Below, in pieces: positions 54,555-63,290 of a DNA stretch of 64,000 bases (positions within the stretch are counted from its first letter, which is position 1; the number at the start of each line of letters is the position of its first letter). The notes beneath the pieces were generated by a model that saw only the letters and a program-made list of their open reading frames with translations, did no database searches and was not told the DNA's origin. The stretch covers positions 248,001 through 312,000 of the forward strand of contig NZ_UNOZ01000030.1 of the NCBI RefSeq assembly GCF_900536025.1, in the 5' to 3' direction. The translations under genes were made by a program, and so were the position numbers. The DNA is from Pseudomonas reidholzensis. Lineage in GTDB: Bacteria; Pseudomonadota; Gammaproteobacteria; Pseudomonadales; Pseudomonadaceae.

Positions 54555-55859
54555 TCAGTGATTCAGCTTATCTACCAGCACTCCCAAACCTGCAAGGCGC
54601 AGTCGTACGGCAGTTTTGGAGACCCTGAAGTGATGGCTCAGATTCCCCAGCACCAGCTTGAAATTGCCGTAGTTCACCGCTTGCTTGTCGACATACAGAA
54701 TCCCGTGCCCTCGATTGCGCATGCCGTATATCTCCGCAATCAGAGCGAATCGCTCCAACAAAGCACGACGCGGTAGCAGCAGGTATGACGCAAACATATT
54801 GGCCTGCCACTCCAGTCGTTCAATATCGCTCAGCGGGATGCGGCTGCTGGCGGTGATCTCCAGATCATCCGAACGGACCTCCTCATGTCGCAGGTACTGA
54901 CCATGACCGAGAAAAAAATGACCCAGTTCATGAGCCAATGTGAACCGGCTAAGCGGGGCTTCATGATCCTGTGTGAAAATATTGATCTGTGGAGGGTGGA
55001 AGGATATCCGACCTAGTGCCGACTTGGACTCATCCCTAAAGTGGACAGTCAGCCCGCTGATCTGCCGCTCCTGCGCGATTAATGACTGAAGATCCACATT
55101 GCCGCCTACATACCCCGCAGCGTTTAGGAGCTCCTGCGTTCGCGCCTCGATCGCCGTCTTGGAAACGAACGCGACCCGGTGCTTTGCCGGCTGGCGCTTC
55201 ACGCTCAGCATTTCACGGACTGCCGGATCATCTTTGACCCCATTCATGAAGTCCTGCATCACGCCTTGCCATGCATTGGTGAAACCGACGGAAGTCCAAG
55301 CATAAGCCGTGTATGCCGAGGGCTGGTATTGCGGCTCAACCATCCCGTGCTCGATTTGTGCACGCTGCCTTGCGGCCAAGCTAAGTGAACGCATGAGAAG
55401 GGGGCGTGACAGCTCCCACTTGAAACCTTCCGCATCGAAATGCCGAACTACAGCCACGCCTTTATTTTTTGCGACCTTGAACGCACCGGCTTGGAACGCA
55501 CTGGCCGAAGCGAATACCCCCTTTACGTTGACACCCGTGACCTGGCCGATTTTTGAGCAAAATTCCTCGATATCATTGACCGGAATCGTGCTTTCGTAGT
55601 GTTTGCACTCGATGAGGACAATCAGCGAAGGCTCATCCAGCTCCGGGCGTTTTACCTCAATCGAGATGTCGAAGACGATGAAGTCCTCACGCTCGCGTGA
55701 GTAGTATTTCTTCTTCCTGAAGATCTGACTGAATTTGGGAGAAAACCAAAGATCACCTTGCTCCAGCTCGCGCTTCAGATACTCGTAGACCCGCTCCTCG
55801 AAGAGATCGCCTTTTGCGTACGTGCTGAGCTTTACAATTTCTATCGGGTCAGACGGCAT
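54555..55859 (-). CDS. Fusion of an Mrr-like nuclease domain with an ImmA/IrrE-type metalloprotease
   Basis: A 434-residue protein. Residues about 15-150 read as a restriction-endonuclease-like fold with the core LIVLIECKHY (E84, K86) followed by an Mrr-style segment QVTGVNVKGVFASASAFQAG. Residues about 230-400 form an ImmA/IrrE zinc peptidase with HELGHFFLGH (H310, E311, H314). The C-terminus (LSHHFRVSKTAVRLRLAGLG) looks like a winged helix. ATG 55859 has only a weak ribosome site; other in-frame starts lie upstream. ImmA/IrrE proteins cleave repressors in response to DNA damage or phage, so a nuclease-protease defence role is plausible. Confidence 0.8.
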   Translation of the reverse strand: MPSDPIEIVKLSTYAKGDLFEERVYEYLKRELEQGDLWFSPKFSQIFRKKKYYSREREDFIVFDISIEVKRPELDEPSLIVLIECKHYESTIPVNDIEEFCSKIGQVTGVNVKGVFASASAFQAGAFKVAKNKGVAVVRHFDAEGFKWELSRPLLMRSLSLAARQRAQIEHGMVEPQYQPSAYTAYAWTSVGFTNAWQGVMQDFMNGVKDDPAVREMLSVKRQPAKHRVAFVSKTAIEARTQELLNAAGYVGGNVDLQSLIAQERQISGLTVHFRDESKSALGRISFHPPQINIFTQDHEAPLSRFTLAHELGHFFLGHGQYLRHEEVRSDDLEITASSRIPLSDIERLEWQANMFASYLLLPRRALLERFALIAEIYGMRNRGHGILYVDKQAVNYGNFKLVLGNLSHHFRVSKTAVRLRLAGLGVLVDKLNH

Positions 55860-56055
55860 CTTAATCAAACAGGTTTGCCAGGGGAGGGAGTTATGCCAAC
55901 GATGGGCCAAAGTACGTCGTAGTTGGAAGTGATATCCAGCGGGCACGCTCAGGATAGCGAAAAGCCATGAGTGATCCAAGTCTTCTGCCGCTGCCCTGAG
56001 TCACACGCAAAAAACCTAAGGCATCGTCGCCGACAGCGCGGCGACAAGGGGTGAT

Positions 56056-56087
56056 AGCACAAGGAGTACAAGTGTGCTCCTTGTGCT
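56056..56087. repeat. Palindrome related to the mdlD terminator stem
   Basis: AGCACAAGGAG and CTCCTTGTGCT form an outer stem that continues inward with one G-T pair. The core AAGGAGTACAAGTGTGCTCC matches the terminator at 45323-45353 closely. It lies in the 309-bp divergent gap (55860-56168) between the nuclease-protease gene and the DUF3223 gene, which otherwise holds no gene, so an operator role is also possible. Confidence 0.6.
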
Positions 56088-56168
56088 CTATGCGCATACT
56101 GTGTAGTTGAAACTGCCCTGCTCTCAGCCATAGGATCTGCATTCAATTGGACGGAGAGAGGTACTGGG

Positions 56169-56855
56169 ATGTACTGGCTAGGGCCATTCGAATACCGTAG
56201 TAAGCAAGCGTTGCTGGCCGGGGTGAAGGAATACCTGCGCACTGCGCCTTTGGGCAGGGAGCGCCGCCCGGTCGCGATTCAGAAGCTTCAGTTGTTGCTG
56301 GCCCTGCACCCTGATGCAGAGCGCAAGATCGGTGTCGGCGTCGACCACTTCGTCATTGCAAGGAATCAGTTATCAGGTCGTGGACTTCGCGTAGTGCGCG
56401 TGGATGGGACTGAGGAAAGCTTTTCTTACACCAGGTGCATCACCGGTGTCGCACAGTCGCCGCATGGCAAAGTGTGTGAAGCACTGAGGTTCGCCGTCCT
56501 GCCCCAGCTTGATGCGTTCAGGGCTCGGCTGACCTTTCCGGTCAAATGCGAGATCAGCGGCGAGCCAATCGTTCATCCCAATGATCTACACGTGGATCAC
56601 AAAACGCCATTCTGGAAGCTGCTCGCTCGCTTCTGCAAAGACCAGCAGATCGATCTGTCATCGCTAGCTACGACCGGCAGCGGCATGAAGCTGGCGCTGG
56701 TAGACAGCAGCGTCACGGATGCCTTTGTGGCCTATCACTCGAAGCATGCGGAGCTCCAGGCCAGTCGCAAGGCGGCCAATCTGCTCAAGGGAGGCTCGGT
56801 TGCAACATCTAGCGACTCGTACAGAATCAAAGCGCTTCGACCCAACAGTTCGTGA
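56169..56855 (+). CDS. DUF3223-domain protein with HNH-like C-terminal motif
   Basis: A 228-residue protein. The N-terminal ~110 residues match the DUF3223 (DCL-like) pattern: FEYRSKQALLAGVKEYL, then VDHFVIARN and VRVDGTEESFSYTRCI. The C-terminal part has CEISGEPI followed by HVDHKTPFWKLLARF, an arrangement like a degenerate HNH/zinc-finger nuclease site. ATG 56169 has GGAGAGAGG upstream. It is divergent from the nuclease-protease fusion, so the two may form one defence-type locus. Function unproven. Confidence 0.7.
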   Translation: MYWLGPFEYRSKQALLAGVKEYLRTAPLGRERRPVAIQKLQLLLALHPDAERKIGVGVDHFVIARNQLSGRGLRVVRVDGTEESFSYTRCITGVAQSPHGKVCEALRFAVLPQLDAFRARLTFPVKCEISGEPIVHPNDLHVDHKTPFWKLLARFCKDQQIDLSSLATTGSGMKLALVDSSVTDAFVAYHSKHAELQASRKAANLLKGGSVATSSDSYRIKALRPNSS

Positions 56856-57046
56856 GCGCTCTAGCCCCGGTTGAACAGCGTCCTCGGCGAACACGTTACC
56901 TCTGCCGGCAAGGAAGCCTGTCTTGTGACCTTGTCCTTTGCGCGAGCAAGGCTGCGACTTGTAGGAATGATCTGGCTGGCCCTCGAGCCTATGGACATGC
57001 GCGCCGATACCGAAACACCCGTGTAAATGCTTGCGCCAGGTGAAAT

Positions 57047-57400
57047 GAAATGCACCGAGCCTACGTGTGGGCCCACAGTACTATGCCGTTTTCGGCGCTC
57101 AAAGCAGTTTTGTATGGCTTCAGCTCAAGCCCTGCTGGCGGACATGCACGTTCTTGGGTGATTGGAAGGGCAAGCTGGTCTGCGACGGCTTCGCTGGCTA
57201 CAGAGCCGGTTTTGAACAAAGCATCACTGAAATCGGCTATATGGCCCACGCCCGTCGCAAGTTTTTCGATCTGCACGTGGCGAACAAAAGTCAGCTGGGC
57301 GAACAAGCGCTGCATTCAATCAGCGGCTTGTACGAGGTCGAACGCCAAGCGCGGCACATGACTCGCAGACGATCGTACCCAGCGTCCGCTCAGCCGCTGA
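57047..57400 (+). mobile_element. IS66-family transposase (TnpC) remnant
   Basis: The plus strand reads HRAYVWAHSTMPFSALKAV, then after a frameshift near 57153 GDWKGKLVCDGFAGYRAGFE and EIGYMAHARRKFFDLHVANK, SQLGEQALHSISGLYEVERQ, then after another shift ADDRTQRPLSR. These are consecutive segments of the IS66 transposase catalytic region. The start, end and inverted repeats are gone. The fragment stops at the 3' end of the SIR2 gene, marking an old insertion or recombination boundary. The 190 bases before it show nothing else. Confidence 0.85.
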
Positions 57401-57401
57401 C

Positions 57402-60400
57402 TCACGCGAAGCGCACTTCCGGCAAAGGATCCTGCTTGGCCTCTGCCACGATGCGATCAAGCTCCGCGCAGGCATCATTACGGTTTGCGATGAGGCTGCG
57501 GGCCAACTGCACACACTTGGCCCTGACAATTGAAATCGTTACCGCCGCATGCCCAACGTCGTCACTTGAGTCATAGCGGGTGCTATCAAACACCACCGGC
57601 AGCGTGTCGATCACCAATCCGGTCTCCTCGCTCGAGAGCTGGCCGCGTTCATGAATGGTACGTAACGACTCGATGATCTCCGACAGCGCATCCAGGCGTT
57701 GGGCGCCAAAAATCATGACCAGCAGGTTGACCAGCCGGCGCGTGATCGGGCTATCGGCTCGTGCACGCCATTCCCGGACCGCGTAAGCGGCGTAGGTCAC
57801 GAACTTGGGATCTTGGTGTTGCAGGGTAAGCCGTAAGGTTTTCTCGACGAGCGTGGCGACAGGATCGGCGTCGGCGAAGTAGATCAGTCCAACCAAGACT
57901 CCCGGTGCTTGAACCTCTCGGTAAAAGAGGTCAAGTTGGGCAAACATCGTTTCGTTCGGCAGTCCCTCCAGGTGCGGTACTACAACCAAACCCAACGCTT
58001 TACTGATCAACGCCGCTTTCCGTTGCTCACCACCAAACGTGAACGCCATTTCCAGCTGACTTTGAGACTTGGGACGCCAACAGGTCATTAATTCGAAATA
58101 CCGTTGCGCTTGCTCGGCGCTGGGTTTGATGTCTGCGGTCGCAGCCCCCACCGAGTTAATCAGATCTTCGAGTAAGGCGTCTTCGAACAAACCCTGCGGA
58201 CTTGCGTCGAACAGCTTCGCGCTCAGCTGGCTTTTCAGCGCCTCTGGTTGATGGCTCGGGAGTTTCAGCAGCGCATGGGCGAACAATTGGTTGGCGCCCT
58301 GCAGGATAGGATTTGCGGGATCGCTGCCCCACAATTGCTGAAGTAAGCGATCACGCTCTGCGTAGGTAAGGTAGTCCGCGTCGAGCAGAGGGAGCAGCCT
58401 GACCAAGGCTTGGCTGCAGTCCCTGCTTTCGGCGCTCACCGACTGGATGATATGTGCAATCCGCCGATCAATGACGGGGTTCGCGAGGCGCACCCCCGGT
58501 TTTTCGATCACCGGATTCGGCCAACCGCTGTTCGCGCTGAGGTCAATCTCGTGCGGCAATGGCACCTCCAGTGCCTGCTGAAGCAAGCTGGCGTGGTCAT
58601 GCTCGGGAACACTTTCCAGCGAGTAGCGTAACAAATGCTGCAGGGCATCTTTCAGCCATAGGTGTTGCAGGGCAGGCTGTTGGCAGAGTTGGGTGGCCAG
58701 GACGAACAATTGCCGGGACCGTTCAGCTGGCAGGCGAACGCTGATGCGCGCCAGGATTTCGATGAATATGCGCAGATAGGCCAGTCCAGCGCGTGTCCCC
58801 AGTGCTGCCCGCTCGACGGTCCTGGCTTTCCAATAATCGATCGCGCGCAGGCACTGGTCGACGAGCCGTTCAACCTGCGCATACTCAAAGCGGGCAACCC
58901 TGAGCCTGCTGAACGATTTCTTGATGATGTCAGCGGTTTCTATACTCGCGCCTCGCACGGCGAGCGAAAAGCTATAGAGCCCCGCAACGCCCTCCAACTC
59001 GACCAATTTGTCCGCCTGGCGGACGAACAGATTGGTTTGTTGCCAGCGCAGCGGAATGCCCACCGTATCCAACACCCCCGTCGTGACAACTAGGGGGTGT
59101 GCACCGCTGGAAAAGGACACGCTGCTGGACCCGTCGCGATAGCTGCCAGGGACGAAACTGGGCACGACTGCATGCTCTTTGCGTTGTTGATCAAGAGCAT
59201 CATCGATACTGGTCTTCATATCCTCCAGCATCGTCCCTGGATCGCATCGGTGATCGCGATAGAGAGACGGGAAGGGGATCCACTGCTCCCCCAGTCCCAG
59301 CACATGATAAAGCCAATGGGCCCAGGCGAGTCGCGATAGCAGGAACAGTGAGCGCCGGCTTTGCTGATGAAGCACAAGCAGCTCGCGGTAGGCCTGTGCG
59401 ACCAGTAGGTTGGCTTCCTCGAACGCGCCGAGTTCAACCGACAGTGAGGCTTTGCGCAGCTTCCACCAGGGTTCATCGATGGAAATGTGGCCATATTGCG
59501 CCTGCAACTCCTCATAGTCGAACGCATCCCGCGCGCGGATGGCGCGGTAATACGCCAATTCGTTTGCCGCGTCGGCCCAGTGTTTGGCGTTCGACGTTAT
59601 AAACCCCTCCACGCCTTTCCAAGAGTCGGAGCCATCATCGGCCCAGCGCTGGTTTTTCAGCAGCAGCACCGCGCCCTCCAGACGCTCCCGTTTGGAAAGC
59701 GGGCTTTGTTCGTCTAGCACGGTTTCCAGCAGCAGTTCAGAAAACTCGGTATCGAGCAGATCGTGTGTCAGGCCACTGCGCCAGACACGCTCGTAGATCA
59801 GCCGAGCGCGCAGTTGATCCGGCAGCCGCCGCAGGGTACGAGCTGAGAAGGCATGGAAATTGGTCTGTTCAAGCACGCGGTCTTGCAGGCGGGCCGGCAA
59901 GACCAACCACCCAGGGTAGGTGTTGCGGTCCGCTTGTAAGGTGGCAAGGCTGTCTTCGAACCACTTATAATTCTGTTCCTGCAGGAACGCTTCGATGTGC
60001 TGGTTCTGTTTGACGGGGTGGTTGAGATAAGCCGGCGACCAAGCGCTCTCCGCCTTGGGCTTCAGGTCGAGGAGGGCTTGGAGAAAGAGCTTGGCCGCTT
60101 CACGGTGAGCCAGCTCCGGGTCATCGTAGTCGGCGACCAGCGTACTCAAATCGATGGGGGCGATATTGATCGATTCGAGGTACTTTCGCTTGGCAGCGTT
60201 GAGCCCAAGCGCCCCCACCAGGTAAATACGACGGGCATGTCCGGCCAGGTGATCACGGACCCAGCCCGCCCAAGCGAGGAAATTGGGATCTTCGCCGGAA
60301 AACCCCAGTAAGCAGAGTTCGTTTTCAATGAACACCTGCCGAGCATAGTTGACGAATGCCGCATAGCGAGCGGGATATGTGCGGTAATCTTCCTGGGTAA

Positions 60401-60911
60401 ACACCAAGTGGTTATCGAGCACGATGGTGCCATGCAGTTTGACGATGCGCGGAGACCTGGCACTTGCAAGGTCTTCCTGTTTACGTACCACCCCATAGAC
60501 CCGCTCGGGCACCTTCGCTGCGGCTCGCTCTAACAAGGTATCCCAATTGGTGGTCAAGACCTCCGACCACGGCAACCGCAACAAGTCTTCATGCAGCGCA
60601 CCGGGCTGGAATGCCTGGTCATTGATGGCGGTTTTCAGGCTGTCGTGCATGGACTGCGGGCCAAAAAACGCTTGATATTCTTCCGCCAGCCTTAAAGCGT
60701 CGGAGCTCGTAGAGCCCAGTTCCGTACCCAGTTTCGCGCAGAGTTCAAACCACAACGGCATCTTTCGTGCTGGATTACCGCTGATGGCAGCGCTCCGGCT
60801 AAAACCCGCGCCTACCATAATGGCTGCGCCGTGGAACGTGCCATCCTGCTGCCAAAGTGCCGCTGCGAGTTTCTTAAGCGCCGCGGAATCCGCTAACTCA
60901 TTTACATCCAC
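57402..60911 (-). CDS. Large SIR2-domain protein, probable antiviral defence NADase
   Basis: A 1169-residue protein. The N-terminal ~290 residues are a SIR2-like domain: IMVGAGFSRSA (residues 32-41), TTNWDTLLERA with N122/D124, the catalytic H160 in VKLHGTIVL, and LLGFSGEDPNFLAWAGWVRD. The remaining ~880 residues are helical and repetitive in character, like TPR or ARM sensor regions. Such proteins (for example the DSR systems) degrade NAD+ after sensing phage. GTG 60911 was chosen because AACAGGGA precedes it; an in-frame TTG at 60962 is the alternative. The gene stands alone, with an IS66 fragment at its 3' end. Confidence 0.85.
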   Translation of the reverse strand: MDVNELADSAALKKLAAALWQQDGTFHGAAIMVGAGFSRSAAISGNPARKMPLWFELCAKLGTELGSTSSDALRLAEEYQAFFGPQSMHDSLKTAINDQAFQPGALHEDLLRLPWSEVLTTNWDTLLERAAAKVPERVYGVVRKQEDLASARSPRIVKLHGTIVLDNHLVFTQEDYRTYPARYAAFVNYARQVFIENELCLLGFSGEDPNFLAWAGWVRDHLAGHARRIYLVGALGLNAAKRKYLESINIAPIDLSTLVADYDDPELAHREAAKLFLQALLDLKPKAESAWSPAYLNHPVKQNQHIEAFLQEQNYKWFEDSLATLQADRNTYPGWLVLPARLQDRVLEQTNFHAFSARTLRRLPDQLRARLIYERVWRSGLTHDLLDTEFSELLLETVLDEQSPLSKRERLEGAVLLLKNQRWADDGSDSWKGVEGFITSNAKHWADAANELAYYRAIRARDAFDYEELQAQYGHISIDEPWWKLRKASLSVELGAFEEANLLVAQAYRELLVLHQQSRRSLFLLSRLAWAHWLYHVLGLGEQWIPFPSLYRDHRCDPGTMLEDMKTSIDDALDQQRKEHAVVPSFVPGSYRDGSSSVSFSSGAHPLVVTTGVLDTVGIPLRWQQTNLFVRQADKLVELEGVAGLYSFSLAVRGASIETADIIKKSFSRLRVARFEYAQVERLVDQCLRAIDYWKARTVERAALGTRAGLAYLRIFIEILARISVRLPAERSRQLFVLATQLCQQPALQHLWLKDALQHLLRYSLESVPEHDHASLLQQALEVPLPHEIDLSANSGWPNPVIEKPGVRLANPVIDRRIAHIIQSVSAESRDCSQALVRLLPLLDADYLTYAERDRLLQQLWGSDPANPILQGANQLFAHALLKLPSHQPEALKSQLSAKLFDASPQGLFEDALLEDLINSVGAATADIKPSAEQAQRYFELMTCWRPKSQSQLEMAFTFGGEQRKAALISKALGLVVVPHLEGLPNETMFAQLDLFYREVQAPGVLVGLIYFADADPVATLVEKTLRLTLQHQDPKFVTYAAYAVREWRARADSPITRRLVNLLVMIFGAQRLDALSEIIESLRTIHERGQLSSEETGLVIDTLPVVFDSTRYDSSDDVGHAAVTISIVRAKCVQLARSLIANRNDACAELDRIVAEAKQDPLPEVRFA

Positions 60912-61749
60912 GTGCTTGCATCCCTGTTCCGTGTCCAGATTTGTGAAGACGTCTGCTCCCAAGCATGGCCAGATATATCTTAGCGATGCGCGAGCACGAG
61001 TGGCGAGACGTCTTTGTCATCAGCCAGTCACCAGCACGCAGGGGCTACTGCAGCGCGAGTCAAGAGCTAGTGACGGCATTGTGCCACTATCTTATCTAAG
61101 ATCCAATTGTGTCATCGAGCGCGCTTAAACTGCACCGAAACGGTTTCAGAATCAGGGTGCTCCCTGAGGGGCCTGCATTCGACGGCACGCCACTTAACGT
61201 GGAGCGCAGGCTCCGACTGGCATTCTGGGCTTCACCCTCATCGAGGCGGGCAATCTAGTCCTCGGACAACACGGTCAACAGACTCGTCAGCCTTACGCCG
61301 AACTCACCAGGTACCGTCAGGGACTGCTCGAGCAGCGGCTCCAGCGGGGTCTGCGCCGGGGACGGTGGGGGCAATACTGACTCCCTAACCAGAACCAACA
61401 TTCGAGACGAAGTGATTGATGGAGGTTATCCATCTGCGGGTGGGCGACCAGAGTTCTTACGATGAGTGCCTCGACTATTATGAAATCGATTATTTGCAGC
61501 CATTGTAAGGGATCGGATAGACGCCAGTGATCTCCACCGGCAACACAAACATCCGACGCCTTTTGAATTACCCCCATTCTTTGAGATTCTCCTCAAGCAT
61601 GTGGGGGAGGGGATAGAACGGACCTTTCTGGGCTGCCCGGCGAGAGATAGATCACCGCTTATTGGGATTCTTCAGAGCTGGTTTTCGTCGACCACTTGCC
61701 CAGGGTAACTTCGGCGCTAAACTGGTTATAGGCTATCGAGGAGATGAGT
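60912..61749. other. Region without a supportable gene
   Basis: About 840 bases between the SIR2 gene and the next small gene. Short open stretches occur on both strands but none has a ribosome site plus protein-like sequence. The part beside the SIR2 start should hold its promoter. It may contain decayed insertion sequence, but I could not recognise any. Confidence 0.4.
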
Positions 61750-62352
61750 ATGGCTATTGCAGAAAGCGTCTCATGGGATTGCAATCCCATTGGCAGTCCA
61801 ACCCGTAGTGATGGCTTGCTCCCAGGATGGTGCATCCAGACTGCCACGGACGGAGTTACCATGTGGTGCGACAAGCGCGTTTTCGTGTTGAAACTTCAAT
61901 CAGCGCCCCCCAAAAGTCAATTCGTTCGCGTTCGAGTACAACGTACTTTAGGTACTGATAGAGTTGAGAATTTCGACTTTGTAGTGGAGGCCCGACGCGA
62001 TTATGGTCCGGTTACTTGGTGCGCCGGAACGGATACTGGATCGATTAAGGTAACCGCCGTTGAACCCTGTGCAATGAAGGGGGCCTTGGATGCTGTCCAC
62101 AAGCTCGAGATTGTGGATGACCACCGTGCAGGGGGACTCATTATCAAAGAACTCATCAACCACAGTCCGCATTATGTATTCGCTTCAGTAGAGATGGACA
62201 CCTCTGGAAATCCCTCTAAATTGGCAGCCGCGGTGGTGATTGCTGGCTTTCAACGTAGAGATCTTATCGACGCATTTGGGCTTCAAACCACCAACAGATG
62301 GCAAGCAGCTGAATATCTACGCGCTGATCTGTATGGGCCATGGCCTCCATGA
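61750..62352 (+). CDS. Hypothetical protein
   Basis: A 200-residue protein of unknown family with no signal peptide or membrane helix. ATG 61750 has GAGGAG six bases upstream; ATG 61744 is in frame but abuts that site. It contains several cysteines (WDCNPIG, GWCIQT, WCDKRVF) and a central alpha/beta stretch (FVRVRVQRTLGTDRVENFDF). Lower GC than region 1-4 genes suggests acquisition. Location next to the SIR2 gene makes a defence or island role possible; nothing in the sequence proves it. Confidence 0.6.
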   Translation: MAIAESVSWDCNPIGSPTRSDGLLPGWCIQTATDGVTMWCDKRVFVLKLQSAPPKSQFVRVRVQRTLGTDRVENFDFVVEARRDYGPVTWCAGTDTGSIKVTAVEPCAMKGALDAVHKLEIVDDHRAGGLIIKELINHSPHYVFASVEMDTSGNPSKLAAAVVIAGFQRRDLIDAFGLQTTNRWQAAEYLRADLYGPWPP

Positions 62353-62466
62353 GCGGCAGGAAAAGAGGCCGCGTTGCCAAGAGTAAGCTGCGGGCCAGTG
62401 CCTTTAAGTAGCTTAACCATTAGCCCGATCAATCTGCCGAACAGGCGTGCGAGGAGCTTCGTGAGC

Positions 62467-62803
62467 CTAGACAGGCTTAGCATTCTCTATCGCTGGGTTG
62501 TGATGTTTGCCGAAATCACCAATTCCTCCCACCGTCTGTTTGGAAACACCAAGCTCCCGAGCCACCTCAGCCTTGGTTAGCCCTTGCCCATTCAGGCGTT
62601 GTATCTCTTCCCGGCGCTCATTGGCCGCTGCCGCCCGGGAATGTGTCCTGGACCCAGCCTTGATCGCGAGCGGAGCTATTGACCCACCCAGGGTAGCCAC
62701 CTCTTTGGACACCTGCTTCAAGAGATCCGTAGGTCGAACGACCTCATCTGCGCTGTATGCCAGGGCGAGAAGGGTGAGGGGATGCACACCAAGCTGCCGA
62801 GTT
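62467..62803 (-). pseudogene. 5'-truncated XRE-type regulator fragment
   Basis: The minus strand reads RQLGVHPLTLLALAYSADE, the C-terminal part of an XRE helix-turn-helix regulator, then DLLKQVSKEVATLGGSIAPL and a second helix-turn-helix near the end (GLTKAEVARELGVSKQTV). The first helix-turn-helix is missing, replaced upstream by exonuclease sequence. An internal ATG at 62787 could still allow a ~106-residue product, but no ribosome site is seen. Confidence 0.6.
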
Positions 62804-62804
62804 A

Positions 62805-63073
62805 TTAGTGAGTGCTTTGCAAAATGACGTGAGGATGGGATGCAGGCTTGGTCGAATGAAGCTCTGAAAGCTGTCCACTACGCGGCGTTCTCGTTGATCC
62901 ACTACCACCAGACCAAGCTCGATCGTCTCCATTTCATCAGGCGTTACGACCAGCGGCCTAGCAGGCTCGTCCTTGCCCACATCATCACAGGTTGCTTCGA
63001 GGTCTACGCAAAAGAGGTATCGATAGCGGCTGATACATTGCTGGATATCATCTTGGGGAGAGTGATGGGACAT
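62805..63073 (-). pseudogene. 3'-truncated DEDDh exonuclease (ERI-1/KapD-like)
   Basis: The N-terminal ~90 residues are clear: YLFCVDLEATCDD supplies the first DEDDh acidic pair (D, E), followed by METIELGLVVVD and FQSFIRPSLHPILTSFCKAL. The homology ends abruptly near 62805, where the frame runs into the XRE fragment and stops. The other catalytic acids and the His are lost, so the protein should be inactive. Confidence 0.7.
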
Positions 63074-63270
63074 GGAATTGCGCTCGATCAGTCGGTGTCA
63101 TCAGGCTATCCAGTTCTCGGCAATTCTGGCAATGCCTGAATCCAATGCGCCAGCGTGGCGTTTTGTGAACGGATAATGGCTCACAAAGCGGGAAGCTCAG
63201 TTTTCGAAAGCCCCCGCTTACGTTAGGCACCAGCGCCTTCTTTGTGAGTCGGCGCGGGATACAGCATCAC

Positions 63271-63290
63271 GCCCGCGGATCAATCCGCGG
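63271..63290. terminator. Short palindrome at the end of the DUF3883-like gene
   Basis: CCGCGGAT and ATCCGCGG around a 2-base centre; the DUF3883-like stop codon lies inside it. No T run on the minus strand, so terminator function is doubtful. Confidence 0.35.

Noticed and set aside
61190..61380. A GFTLIE motif (type IV prepilin-like) on the plus strand near 61230
   Set aside because: The frame has a stop just upstream, no start or ribosome site, no hydrophobic helix after the motif and only ~55 codons; chance match.
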